Part shown: positions 42,776-51,082 of the stretch, piece by piece | How positions within the stretch are numbered: the first letter of the stretch is position 1 | Layout: each line of letters begins with the position of its first letter | Assembly (NCBI GenBank): GCA_965278945.1 | Contig: OZ257128.1 | Location: 2,480,001 to 2,544,000, forward strand | From: UBA10649 sp965278945 | Lineage (GTDB): Bacteria > Actinomycetota > Actinomycetes > S36-B12 | DNA length: 64,000 nucleotides | Direction of reading: 5' to 3' | Program-made: the position numbers and the translations under genes | Notes under the pieces: generated by a model | Database searches by the model: none | Seen by the model: the letters and a program-made list of their open reading frames with translations, nothing else | What the model was told of the DNA's origin: nothing

Positions 42776-43075
42776 ACTCGAGTCGTCCCCGTTGTCGTCG
42801 TCCTCCGCACGCGCCGAGGCCTCGATCCGGGCATTGAGCCTGCCGAAGAAGCCCGCGGCCACGGAGCCGACCGCGCCGCGCTGGCGATCGAGGACGACGA
42901 TGCTGATCGCGCCCGATACGAGGATCGCTGCGACCAAGGCCCACACGCCGTAGATCGGGGTGAGCAACTCGATCAGGAGCCACACGACGACGAACAACCC
43001 CACGCGCAAAAGCGTGTAGACGAGGATCGCCAGTGCCTTGGAACCGGCGGTCACTGTCTGGTGCGAGTCGGTCAC
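42659..43075 (-). CDS. DUF4229-type small membrane protein
   Basis: A 138-residue protein with two predicted transmembrane segments (about residues 13-37 and 42-61). The first contains ILVYTLLRVGLFVVVWLLIE. An acidic, Gln-rich cytoplasmic tail follows. It matches the small DUF4229 proteins seen beside menA in actinobacteria; function unknown. The last 39 codons lie antisense within menA, so the tail sequence is constrained by both genes. GTG start at 43073-43075, 6 nt after TACCGT, so probably leaderless. Confidence 0.72.
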   Translation of the reverse strand: MTDSHQTVTAGSKALAILVYTLLRVGLFVVVWLLIELLTPIYGVWALVAAILVSGAISIVVLDRQRGAVGSVAAGFFGRLNARIEASARAEDDDNGDDSSSGQPESQSEDQAVGQQEDAGPLQGRDQLRSERAASDDS

Positions 43076-43081
43076 CCGTCT

Positions 43082-43087
43082 ACGGTA
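43082..43087 (-). promoter_or_regulatory. -10 box of the leaderless DUF4229-type gene
   Basis: TACCGT on the minus strand ends 6 nt before the GTG start, with no ribosome binding site between. Confidence 0.4.
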
Positions 43088-43133
43088 CGCCGCGCTGTGA
43101 GTCGGTGTCGGTCGCGGGGCGCGGGGTGTGGCA

Positions 43134-43139
43134 TACGCT
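43134..43139 (+). promoter_or_regulatory. -10 box of the PLDc_N-type gene
   Basis: TACGCT lies 26 nt before the ATG at 43166. This transcript would have a short leader with GAGGAGG, in contrast to the leaderless neighbours. Confidence 0.4.
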
Positions 43140-43165
43140 AGGAGTCGGGCGACGAGGAGGACTGC

Positions 43166-43477
43166 ATGCTGAGGGTCGTGGGCGTGATCATCGGCGTCGC
43201 CCTGTACATCTACTTCATTCTCGACGTCCTGCGCACTCCCCGCGGCGAGACTCGCTCGCTCCCCAAGTTCGTGTGGCTCGTGCTCGTCATCCTCGTCCCG
43301 CTCATCGGCGGATTCATCTGGCTCGCCCTCGGACGCGTGTGGCCATCGCCGGGCTCGCGCTTCGGCCGACGACGCGGACCGCTAGCCCCCGATGACGATC
43401 CGAAGTTCCTCAAGCAGCTCGGCGACGATGCCTGGCACAAGCGCATGCAGCAGCGTCGCGGCGACCCGTCGGGCTGA
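43166..43477 (+). CDS. PLDc_N domain small membrane protein
   Basis: A 103-residue protein with two transmembrane segments (about residues 3-22 and 36-57). Between and after them is the phospholipase-D-nuclease N-terminal type motif, RTPRGETRSLPKFVWLVLVI then PLIGGFIWLALGR. The short Arg/Asp-rich C-terminal tail ends in KRMQQRRGDPSG. GAGGAGG lies 6 nt before the ATG. Convergent with ccsB, 3 nt between stops. Function unknown; family placement is reasonable. Confidence 0.78.
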   Translation: MLRVVGVIIGVALYIYFILDVLRTPRGETRSLPKFVWLVLVILVPLIGGFIWLALGRVWPSPGSRFGRRRGPLAPDDDPKFLKQLGDDAWHKRMQQRRGDPSG

Positions 43478-43480
43478 GGT

Positions 43481-44440
43481 CTACGTCCCTGCGTACGAGT
43501 GCAGGCTGTTGACGAAGATGTTGACCCCGAAGTAGTTGATCAGGAACGCGAGCCATCCCAGCAGCGCGATCATCGAAGCTCGATCACCCCTCCAGCCGGC
43601 GGTCGAGCGGGCGTGGAGGTAGGCCGCGAAGACCACCCACGTGATGAATGCCCACGTCTCCTTCGGGTCCCAGCCCCAGTAGCGGCCCCACGCGTTCTCC
43701 GCCCAGATCGCCCCGGCGACGACGGCAAAGGTCCACAGCGGAAACGCGAAGGCAATCGTGCGGTGCGTCATCGTCTCGAGGCGGGAACTGGTCGGGAGCC
43801 GAGCCGCCCAGCCGGTGACCTCCGCGCCGTCCGCGCGGCGCTCGACTCGCGAGCGCACCAGGGACAGGCCGGCCGTAGCGGCAGCAAGGGTGAAGGCACC
43901 TGAGCAGATGATCGCCGCTGACACGTGGATGATGAGCCAGTAGGACTTCAGCGCAGGCACGAGTTGCGCTGCCTCGGTGTAGAGCACCGTCACCGCGAGG
44001 CCGAGGGTCAGCAGGGCCGGAATGACGATGAACAGGCCGAGCCAGCGAACATCGCGCCTGATCGATAGTCCGAGGAACACGCCGAGAATGCCGAGGGCGG
44101 CGGTGATCGAGAACTCGTACATGTTGCCCCAGGGCACCCGGCTGGCCCACACTCCACGGAGTACGACTCCGGTCAGGAGCATGAAGAATGCCAACCAGGT
44201 CAACGACATTCCGATGTTGGCGGCTCTACGCCCGGGCTCGACATCGGTCGGCGCGTCGGACCGCGTGAGTACCGCCGTGGTGCCGACGCTCTCGACGACC
44301 TCGCTCGTAGCCGCTGACGTGGGGACCCGACGGCGACCCGCGGCGAACGAGACGGCGAAGAAGATCATCGCGATCGTCAGCGTGAGCATGGTGGCGTAGA
44401 CCGCCGCGTTGCTCGCCTGGGCCAGTTCCACGCTTGTCAC
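43481..44440 (-). CDS. ccsB: Cytochrome c biogenesis protein CcsB/CcsA (haem handling)
   Basis: A 319-residue multi-spanning membrane protein of the System II haem exporter/ligase. The tryptophan-rich WWD motif is WAENAWGRYWGWDPKETWAF near residue 245. Conserved histidines lie in LIIHVSAAI, MTHRTIAFA and AYLHARSTAGW. It works with ResB to attach haem to apocytochromes on the outer face. The GTG start overlaps the resB stop as GTGA. Confidence 0.94.
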   Translation of the reverse strand: MTSVELAQASNAAVYATMLTLTIAMIFFAVSFAAGRRRVPTSAATSEVVESVGTTAVLTRSDAPTDVEPGRRAANIGMSLTWLAFFMLLTGVVLRGVWASRVPWGNMYEFSITAALGILGVFLGLSIRRDVRWLGLFIVIPALLTLGLAVTVLYTEAAQLVPALKSYWLIIHVSAAIICSGAFTLAAATAGLSLVRSRVERRADGAEVTGWAARLPTSSRLETMTHRTIAFAFPLWTFAVVAGAIWAENAWGRYWGWDPKETWAFITWVVFAAYLHARSTAGWRGDRASMIALLGWLAFLINYFGVNIFVNSLHSYAGT

Positions 44441-46008
44441 GTCGATCTCTCCTCACTATCGAGCTCCGTGCCCAGCCCTGCGGCGAGCGCGGCCACCTCG
44501 TCTTCGAGCCCGGGCGCCTCGGTCTTCGCCAGGCCTGCAACCTGCACGAGGGTAGCGTCACCAGGCAGGACCTTCACCCACAGCCTTCGGCGGCGCACGA
44601 ACAAGGACACGAGCAGTCCGGCGATCGCGGCCATGGCTGCTCCGAGCACGAGCTCCTTGCCGGGGTCGTACGCGATCTGGAAGGACGCCCAGCGCTCGAA
44701 GCCGGTGAAGGTCACCGTTCCCGATCCGTCGGGAAGGGTCCACGTCTCGCCCGGCAGCAGCGACTTCAGGCCGATCTGCTCGAGCTGGGAGGTGTCGAGC
44801 AGATAGATGCTCTGCGGTGTTCCTCCGTCGAGACCAAGGTCTCCCTTGAAAGCGGAGAGGAAGACCGCGGGATAGTCGGGTGCGGGAAAGGTCGAGTGCG
44901 GGCCGCGGACCTCGTCGACCGCCGCGGTCGGCAGGAACAGGGCGGTCAGACCCATGGACGGATCCGCGTCGGGGATCTTCACCACGCCGGTTGACGTGAA
45001 GTTTCCGTCCTGCGGGAGGAACACGACGTTGTCGTCGAACACCGTCGCGCCCGTGGAGTCAGTGATCACGAAGTGCGGCGCGTATCCGTGGCCAACCAGG
45101 TAGACCTTCGCTCCGTCGACCATGAGCGGCTCGTTGACCTCGATCGATTCCCGAACCCCGGGCGAGGTCGGGGTCTCCCGGTACGTGATATCCGCCTCGA
45201 ACAGCCGCGGTGACCCTCGCTGCGCCTCGCCGCGCTCGAAGTCGACAGAGAAGTCGTCGAGCGTGAAGGAGAACGGCGCGAGGTCATTGGCGCTCACGAA
45301 CTTCCCGCCGCCCCAGGCATCGAACTGGGTCAGGGTGTTCGAGAAGCCATCACCCTCCTTAATGATGACGTTGCCCTTCCACCCGAAGAGGCCGCCGATC
45401 GCGACGCCGACGAGCAGGAATACCAGCGATAGGTGGAACACCAGGTTGCCGGTCTCACGAAGGTAGCCCTTCTCTGCGGCAAGCCACGGCGCACTCTCGC
45501 CGGCCGGCGAGGATCGCAGCCGCCACCGCTTCGCCTTCAGCACTGCTCGCGCATCCGCGAGCACGTCGTCGGCGCTGCGGTCGGTCTGCACCGTCATCGC
45601 GACGGGCAGACGATCAAGCCGGCGCGGAGCGGGAGGCGGAGGTGCGAGCATCGCGCGCCAGTGCTGCCGCGAACGCGGCAGGACGCAGCCGATGAGCGAG
45701 ACGAAGAGCAGCAGGTAGACCGCGGCGAACCACGGCGAGGAGTAGACGTCGAAGAAGCCCAGCCGGTCGAGGAACGGACCGGTACTGGGGTTGTCGATCA
45801 GCCACTGGTCGACGCGAAGCGGGTTGGTTCCGCGCTGGGGTAGGACCGACCCAGGAATGCTCGCGAGCGCCAGCAAGAAGAGCAGGATCAACGCCGTGCG
45901 CATGCTCGTCAGCTGGCGCCATAGCCAACGAAGGAAGCCGACGGAGCCCATCGGTGGAAGCGGCGCATCGTTCGACACGTCGGTGACTGCGGTGCCGTCG
46001 ACGCTCAC
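44437..46008 (-). CDS. resB: Cytochrome c biogenesis protein ResB
   Basis: A 523-residue System II protein with membrane segments near residues 35-55, 87-107 and 182-203, a large extracytoplasmic domain, and a last helix near 465. Typical stretches are LTSMRTALILLFLLALASIP and GYLRETGNLVFHLSLVFLLV. I place the start at the GTG 46006-46008, which overlaps the ccdA stop as GTGA; the longer frame extends into ccdA and is rejected. Partner of CcsB. Confidence 0.93.
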   Translation of the reverse strand: MSVDGTAVTDVSNDAPLPPMGSVGFLRWLWRQLTSMRTALILLFLLALASIPGSVLPQRGTNPLRVDQWLIDNPSTGPFLDRLGFFDVYSSPWFAAVYLLLFVSLIGCVLPRSRQHWRAMLAPPPPAPRRLDRLPVAMTVQTDRSADDVLADARAVLKAKRWRLRSSPAGESAPWLAAEKGYLRETGNLVFHLSLVFLLVGVAIGGLFGWKGNVIIKEGDGFSNTLTQFDAWGGGKFVSANDLAPFSFTLDDFSVDFERGEAQRGSPRLFEADITYRETPTSPGVRESIEVNEPLMVDGAKVYLVGHGYAPHFVITDSTGATVFDDNVVFLPQDGNFTSTGVVKIPDADPSMGLTALFLPTAAVDEVRGPHSTFPAPDYPAVFLSAFKGDLGLDGGTPQSIYLLDTSQLEQIGLKSLLPGETWTLPDGSGTVTFTGFERWASFQIAYDPGKELVLGAAMAAIAGLLVSLFVRRRRLWVKVLPGDATLVQVAGLAKTEAPGLEDEVAALAAGLGTELDSEERST

Positions 46009-46754
46009 AGCGGCGTCTCGAATCCGGGAATCTGCACCCGCAGCCAGACGGTGAAGTCCGTCCATAGTCCGGTGACCAGCAGGAGACCCACGATGATGAG
46101 CATCCCACCACCGATGCGCATGACCCACACGTAGTGCTGCCGGACCCAGCCGATCGCGCCAGCCATGCGACTGAAGGCGAGGGCCAGGAGGACGAAGGGA
46201 AGCCCTAGCCCTAGGCAGTAGACGAAGGACAGCAGCGCACCTCGCACTGCGCTTGCCTCGGTGAAGGCGAGAGTCTGCACTGCGGTCAGCGTCGGGCCGA
46301 TGCACGGGGTCCAGCCGAGTCCGAACAAGATGCCCAGCAGCGGCGCACCAGCAACTCCCCACGTCGGAGCGCGGTGCATGCGGAACTCGCGCTGGAATCC
46401 CGGGATGACCCCGAGGAAGGCCAGGCCCATGGCGATGACAACCACGCCCAGCACGCGATTGATGATGTCCGCGTACTCGAGCAGCAGCGCTCCTGCTCCC
46501 CCGAAGAGAACGCCATACGAGACGAAGATGACGCTGAAGCCGAGAACGAACAGCAGGCTCCCTGCGAGCACCTGACCGCGGCGTCCGCGCGGGTCGGCGA
46601 GCTCGGCACCGGTGAGACCTGTGATGTACGAGACGTACCCAGGCGCGAGGGGGAGCACGCACGGGCTGAGGAAGGCGACAACGCCGGCCGCGAAGGCGAT
46701 GGGAATCGCGGCCCAGATGGCGCCGTTGGAGACGAGGTCGACGATCCCGTCCAT
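46005..46754 (-). CDS. ccdA: CcdA-type thiol-disulfide electron transporter
   Basis: A 249-residue, six-helix membrane protein of the DsbD/CcdA family. The redox cysteines are in FLSPCVLPLAPGY (helix 1) and GWTPCIGPTL (helix 4). It carries reducing equivalents across the membrane to the TlpA-type lipoprotein encoded just upstream, which keeps apocytochrome c cysteines reduced. TAATG overlap with that gene. Confidence 0.94.
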   Translation of the reverse strand: MDGIVDLVSNGAIWAAIPIAFAAGVVAFLSPCVLPLAPGYVSYITGLTGAELADPRGRRGQVLAGSLLFVLGFSVIFVSYGVLFGGAGALLLEYADIINRVLGVVVIAMGLAFLGVIPGFQREFRMHRAPTWGVAGAPLLGILFGLGWTPCIGPTLTAVQTLAFTEASAVRGALLSFVYCLGLGLPFVLLALAFSRMAGAIGWVRQHYVWVMRIGGGMLIIVGLLLVTGLWTDFTVWLRVQIPGFETPL

Positions 46755-47338
46755 TACCCGGACTTCTCCGCGAGTAGCGGTTCGACGATCCCGCGAAGGG
46801 ATGCCTCGCTGACCCTGCCCAGGGCGCGCGCGGCGACGCGTCCTTCCTTGTCGATCACCAGGGTCGACGGAATCGCCTGCGGGGGAAGGGTGTCGCTGAA
46901 CAGCAACTGCAGGCGTCCGTCGCGGTCAATGAGATTCGGATAGGGGATCTGGAAGGTGCTGACGAATCCGCGAGCCGAGGTGTCCGAGTCGCGCGTATCA
47001 AGACCGACGAACTGCACGCCCTTGGGACCCAGGTCCTTCGCCGCCGCCACGAGTGCCGGAGCCTCGGCTCGGCAGGGTGCGCACCATGAGGCCCACACGT
47101 TCATGACGACGACCTCGCCGAGATGATCGGCGAGCCGGAACTGGTCGCCGTCGAGAGTCGTGCCCACCAACTCGGGTGCGAGCTCGCGCTCCGATACCGG
47201 CAGGACGACCAGCGATCCGTCGCCCGCGACGAAGCCGCTGTCGGTGCCCTGTCCGCTGTCCGAGCTGCCGCAGCCCGAGACGCCTATCACGATGAGCGCG
47301 GCGCACAATGCGGCCACGGCCGCGCGCCGATTGAGCAT
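46754..47338 (-). CDS. TlpA/ResA-type thioredoxin-fold lipoprotein
   Basis: A 194-residue exported thiol-disulfide protein. The signal peptide ends in lipobox VSGC with the lipid Cys at residue 23, and the thioredoxin active site is NVWASWCAPCR (Cys86 and Cys89). The cis-Pro motif appears in PPQAIPSTLVID. I place the start at the ATG 47336-47338, where the signal peptide begins; a longer frame lies within the mutase gene. It reduces apocytochrome c using electrons from CcdA. Confidence 0.92.
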   Translation of the reverse strand: MLNRRAAVAALCAALIVIGVSGCGSSDSGQGTDSGFVAGDGSLVVLPVSERELAPELVGTTLDGDQFRLADHLGEVVVMNVWASWCAPCRAEAPALVAAAKDLGPKGVQFVGLDTRDSDTSARGFVSTFQIPYPNLIDRDGRLQLLFSDTLPPQAIPSTLVIDKEGRVAARALGRVSEASLRGIVEPLLAEKSG

Positions 47339-47346
47339 CGTGGGAC

Positions 47347-47985
47347 TCAGGCCCCTGCGATCTTGCTCGCCTTGGCCAGCAGGTCGCGCGACGGCTCGGT
47401 GTACGAGATGGCGGCCAGCTGGTCGTCGTCGTACGTCAGCGAGGTGATCGAGGCCAGCGAGCACTGCCGCTTGCGCGGGTCGTGCCACAGTCGCCGGTTC
47501 TCGGCACTCAGGCGGGCGATCCAGATCGGCAGCTGATGGCTGACGAGCACGGCCTCGTGTCCGAGTGCCTTCTGCCGGGCGTCGTCGACCGCGGCCATCA
47601 TGCGCTCCGCGACCTCCGTGAACGGCTCGCCCCACGAGGGCTTGAACGGGTTCCACAGGTGCCGCCAGGCACGCGGCTGCTTGAGCACGCCGTCGCCCAC
47701 GCTCACGCGCTGGCCCTCGAACTTGTTATCGGCCTCGATGAGGCGTGGGTCGATCTCGACGGGCAGCTGGTGACGCGCGGCGACCGGGGCGGCCGTCTGC
47801 TGCGCGCGATCCATCGGCGAGGAGACCACCAATGTGATGTCCCGATCGGCGAGCGCATCAGCAGCGCGCACCGCCATCTCCTGGCCGAGCTCGGACAGGT
47901 AGAAGCCCGGGAGTCGGCCGTAGAGAACACCGTCGGGGTTGAAGACCTCCCCATGCCGAAGGAGGTGGACGACTGTGCGATCCAC
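47347..47985 (-). CDS. Histidine phosphatase (phosphoglycerate mutase-like) protein
   Basis: A 212-residue histidine-phosphatase superfamily protein. The phosphorylated His is in VVHLLRHGEVFNPDGV (RHG at about residues 10-12), the second conserved region is LVVSSPMDRAQQTA and the second catalytic His is in AVLVSHQLPIW. The start is GTG at 47983-47985, 2 nt after the hemD stop. Its position between hemD and tlpA is the same as that of Rv0525 in M. tuberculosis. Substrate unknown; a general phosphatase is more likely than a glycolytic mutase. Confidence 0.87.
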   Translation of the reverse strand: MDRTVVHLLRHGEVFNPDGVLYGRLPGFYLSELGQEMAVRAADALADRDITLVVSSPMDRAQQTAAPVAARHQLPVEIDPRLIEADNKFEGQRVSVGDGVLKQPRAWRHLWNPFKPSWGEPFTEVAERMMAAVDDARQKALGHEAVLVSHQLPIWIARLSAENRRLWHDPRKRQCSLASITSLTYDDDQLAAISYTEPSRDLLAKASKIAGA

Positions 47986-47987
47986 GA

Positions 47988-49871
47988 TCAGGTCGCCTTG
48001 CGGCGTGCCGTCGCGCGGCGACGACTTGGCCGCCACGTTCCTTCCCCGCTCTCCATCGCCACCTGGCGCAGTGCCTCGCCATGTGCGGCGAGAGCGTCGA
48101 CCAGTCCGACCACGGTGCTGGTGTCGGCCAGGACGTCGACGCGCAGGCCGTGCTCCTCGGCGGCCTTGGCCGTCTGCGGGCCGATGCATGCCACGACCGT
48201 GCTGTGGTGCGGCTTGCCAGCGATGCCGACCAGGTTGCGAACCGTGCTGCTCGACGTGAAGAGCACGGCATCGAAGCCACCGGTCTTGATCGCCTCGCGG
48301 GTCTCGGCGGGCGGCGGGGCGGCGCGAACGGTGCGGTACGCGGTGACGTCCTCGACCTCCCAGCCCAGTTCGCCCAGGCCCGCGACCAACGTGTCGGTCG
48401 CGATATCCGCGCGCGGCAGGAACACCCGGTTGATGGGATCGGTGAGCGAGTCGTACGCGGGCCATTCGTCGAGCAGCGCACTGGTCGTCTGCTCGGCGGT
48501 CGGCATGATGTCCGGGCGGACGCCGAAGTCGATCAGCGCTGCGGCGGTCGGTTCACCGACAGCCGCGACCTTCAGGCCGGCGAACGAGCGCGCATCGAGC
48601 CCGTACTCCTCGAGCTTCTCGCGAATCGCGCGGACCGCGTTGACCGAGGTGAACCCGATCCACTCGTATCGACCTGAGACCAGGCCGTGCACTGCCCGAT
48701 CGATCTGCTGCGGCGTGCGCGGCGGCTCGACCGAGATGGTGGGCACCTCGATCGGGACGGCGCCGTGACCGCGCAGCAGCCCGACGATCGAACCCGCATG
48801 GTCCTGCGTGCGCGGAATGAGGATCCGCCAGCCGAACAGCGCCTTGACCTCGAACCAGTCGAGCTTCTCGCGCTGGGCGACGACCTCTCCGACGACGACC
48901 AGCCCGGGGCCGGCCTGCTTCGACGACTTCGCCACCGCTGAGATCTCCGCGAGCGTGGACACGAGCGTGCGCTGGTCGACGGTGGTGCCGCGCCGGGTAA
49001 CGGCGATCGGCGTGCGCTCTGCCGCGCCCGCGCCGATCAGGCGCGAGGCGATGTCTGCCGCGCGGTCTGCTCCGTTGAGGAACACCACGGTGGTCCGGGC
49101 AGAGACGAGGTCGTCCCAGACGAGGTCGGTGTCGTTGGCGTCGACGATGCGAACCTGGCGCGTGCGTCCGCCGGTGAGACCGAAGCCCGCGTAGGCGGGC
49201 ACTCCGGTGACCTCGCTGACACCCGGTGCGACCTCGAAGTCGATGCGCGCCTTGCGGAGGGCACCGGCCTCGTGGAGGAGCGTCCCGTCGATGACGGGAT
49301 CGCCCGCGATGAGGCGGACCGTGTTCTTGCCCTCGCGGGCCGAGTCGATGACGAGCGCGCTGCGGCCGGCCTGGTCGAGCGGCATCCCGGAAGCGTCGAC
49401 GGCGATCGTGATGACCGCGTCGGCGCTGGCGTGCGCCTGCGCGACCGCCACTGCCTCGGCGTCAACGACGATGACCTCGGCGGTGGAGAGCAGGTTCGCA
49501 GCCCGAAGCGTCAGCAGGTCCGGGTCTCCAGGACCCGACGCGACCAGAGCGACGGCACCGGTGGCGACCTTCTTGCGGGCGATGACCTTCGGCGCCGGCT
49601 CCGCGACGATCTGCACCGCGTCGGGCTGCGCGGGCGCAGCCTTCTTCGCCACAGCGGCCTTCTTCGCCGGCGCAGACTTGTCCGCGGGCGCAGCCTTCTT
49701 CGACGGCACTGCCTTGTCCGGCTTGGGCGCAGCGTCGGCCTTCTTCACCGGGACGGATTTCTCCGTGGGCGCGGCCTTCTTCGCCACGACCGCAGCCTTC
49801 TTCGGCGCTGCGGACTTCGTGCTGACCGCCTGTGATGCAGCGGACTTACTTGTGGCGACTCTCGTTGTCAT
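47988..49871 (-). CDS. hemD: Uroporphyrinogen-III synthase fused to a SUMT-like domain, with a Lys/Ala-rich N-terminal tail
   Basis: A 627-residue haem-pathway protein. Residues 1-95 are a low-complexity KKAAP-type tail resembling histone H1. Residues about 103-345 match the CobA/SUMT methyltransferase fold, starting GAVALVASGPGDPDLLTLRA. The conserved GGDPFVFGRG motif reads LIAGDPVIDGTL, so methyltransferase activity is doubtful. Residues about 360-610 are the HemD synthase domain (ILIPRTQDHAGSIVGLLRGH, IGFTSVNAVRAI, FTSSSTVRNLVG). The ATG at 49869-49871 overlaps the rex stop as ATGA, which fixes the tail as part of the protein. It ring-closes hydroxymethylbilane for haem and corrin synthesis. 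Confidence 0.85.
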   Translation of the reverse strand: MTTRVATSKSAASQAVSTKSAAPKKAAVVAKKAAPTEKSVPVKKADAAPKPDKAVPSKKAAPADKSAPAKKAAVAKKAAPAQPDAVQIVAEPAPKVIARKKVATGAVALVASGPGDPDLLTLRAANLLSTAEVIVVDAEAVAVAQAHASADAVITIAVDASGMPLDQAGRSALVIDSAREGKNTVRLIAGDPVIDGTLLHEAGALRKARIDFEVAPGVSEVTGVPAYAGFGLTGGRTRQVRIVDANDTDLVWDDLVSARTTVVFLNGADRAADIASRLIGAGAAERTPIAVTRRGTTVDQRTLVSTLAEISAVAKSSKQAGPGLVVVGEVVAQREKLDWFEVKALFGWRILIPRTQDHAGSIVGLLRGHGAVPIEVPTISVEPPRTPQQIDRAVHGLVSGRYEWIGFTSVNAVRAIREKLEEYGLDARSFAGLKVAAVGEPTAAALIDFGVRPDIMPTAEQTTSALLDEWPAYDSLTDPINRVFLPRADIATDTLVAGLGELGWEVEDVTAYRTVRAAPPPAETREAIKTGGFDAVLFTSSSTVRNLVGIAGKPHHSTVVACIGPQTAKAAEEHGLRVDVLADTSTVVGLVDALAAHGEALRQVAMESGEGTWRPSRRRATARRKAT

Positions 49872-50650
49872 GCGTTGATCGCCTCTCCCAGCGACTCGGG
49901 ATCGAAGGACGCATCCGCGTCCATCGTCGGGTGTGCAAATCTCGGTTCTGTCTCCTCGCTGCGGCGCTGCTCGTGGAACGCGAGGATCTGCAGCTCGACG
50001 GCTAGGTCGACCTTGCGAACCTCGACGTCCGGCGGTACTGCCAGCACGACGGGGGCGAAGTTGAGGATGCTGCGGACCCCGGCTGCGACGAGGCGGTCGC
50101 AGACCACCTGGGCCGCCTCGGCGGGGGTGGCGATGACGCCGATGTGTGCCCGCCCCGACTCGACGACTGACTCGAGCTGGGCCATCGGCCGGACCACTAC
50201 CTCGCGTCCTGGCGTGCCCAGCCGCTGCCCGACGACGTCCGGGTGCGAATCGAGCAGTCCGACGATCTCGAAGCCGCGCGAGGCGAATCCCCGGTAGGCC
50301 ACGAGGGCGTGTCCGAGATTCCCGGCTCCGACGATGACCACACCCCACGGCTGCGTCAGGCCGAGCTCGCGAGCGATCTGGTAGGCGAGGAATCGAACGT
50401 CGTATCCCACGCCGCGCGTGCCGTACGAGCCCAGATGGGACAGGTCCTTGCGCAACTTCGCCGAGGACACCCCGCAGGCACCGGCGAGTTCCTCGGATGA
50501 GACCGTCGAGACGCCGGAATCGACCAATTGCCCCAGGACCCGGTGGTAGACGGGCAGCCGAGCGACCGTCGCAGCCGGAATCTCGCGCTGCGCGTCGCGC
50601 GAGCGACGCTGATCAGTCGGCGAGCCGGTAGGCCGGGCGGACAGGGACAC
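49868..50650 (-). CDS. rex: Redox-sensing transcriptional repressor Rex
   Basis: A 260-residue NADH-sensing repressor. The winged helix is at residues about 25-85 (RLPVYHRVLGQLVDSGVSTV, then SSAKLRKDLSHLGSYGTRGV). The Rossmann domain begins VVIVGAGNLGHALVAYRGF near residue 105. A C-terminal extension of about 35 residues is typical of actinobacterial Rex. High NADH/NAD ratio releases Rex from DNA and turns on respiratory genes. GTG start; the promoter upstream contains its own operator, and nuoA has another. Confidence 0.95.
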   Translation of the reverse strand: MSLSARPTGSPTDQRRSRDAQREIPAATVARLPVYHRVLGQLVDSGVSTVSSEELAGACGVSSAKLRKDLSHLGSYGTRGVGYDVRFLAYQIARELGLTQPWGVVIVGAGNLGHALVAYRGFASRGFEIVGLLDSHPDVVGQRLGTPGREVVVRPMAQLESVVESGRAHIGVIATPAEAAQVVCDRLVAAGVRSILNFAPVVLAVPPDVEVRKVDLAVELQILAFHEQRRSEETEPRFAHPTMDADASFDPESLGEAINA

Positions 50651-50735
50651 GGTGCTCCAGGGAAGGCGGAAAAGGCTCGGATCGAACGGGTAATCGGCGC
50701 CGAAACGGGCTCCGAGGGGATTGTTCGACCCCTAC

Positions 50736-50764
50736 AGATTAGGCACTTGCGCACGAAGTCACAA
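50736..50764 (-). promoter_or_regulatory. rex promoter with an overlapping Rex-type operator
   Basis: On the minus strand -35 TTGTGA (50759-50764) and -10 TAATCT (50736-50741) are 17 nt apart. The 18-nt sequence 50747-50764 has Rex-type half-sites TTGTG and CGCAA in the right spacing, though the inner bases are less symmetrical than the nuo site. Rex would therefore repress its own operon, including hemD. Confidence 0.6.
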
Positions 50765-50815
50765 AGTTGACCGGACGTCGGCGACCGACTATCGGGCGCA
50801 CGGGTGATTTGTCCG

Positions 50816-51082
50816 CTATTGATCCTTCGGAGCCGCGGCCAGCGCGGCTCCCAGCCGCGCCGGATCCACGCGCCAGAAGTCGTGGCGCTTTCCGTCAACA
50901 AGCACGACGGGAATCTGCTCCCAGTACTCGTCAGCGAGCGAGGGGTCGTCCTCGATCGACAGTTCCACCCACGAATCACCCGTGGTCGCGCACACGCCCG
51001 CGATCACCTCGCGAGCGTCGTCGCACAAGTGACATCCGGGCTTGCCGATCAACGTGACGCGTGGCTGGTCGGCTGCGCTCAC
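50816..51082 (-). CDS. Glutaredoxin-like protein
   Basis: An 88-residue thioredoxin-fold protein with the active site LIGKPGCHLCDDAREV (CxxC at about residues 16-19). It has the cis-Pro region EQIPVVLVDGKRH. I place the start at the GTG 51080-51082, which overlaps the acyl-CoA ligase stop as GTGA. It occupies the position of Rv0508 just upstream of the haem genes. Likely a small thiol oxidoreductase; the partner is unknown. Confidence 0.85.
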   Translation of the reverse strand: MSAADQPRVTLIGKPGCHLCDDAREVIAGVCATTGDSWVELSIEDDPSLADEYWEQIPVVLVDGKRHDFWRVDPARLGAALAAAPKDQ

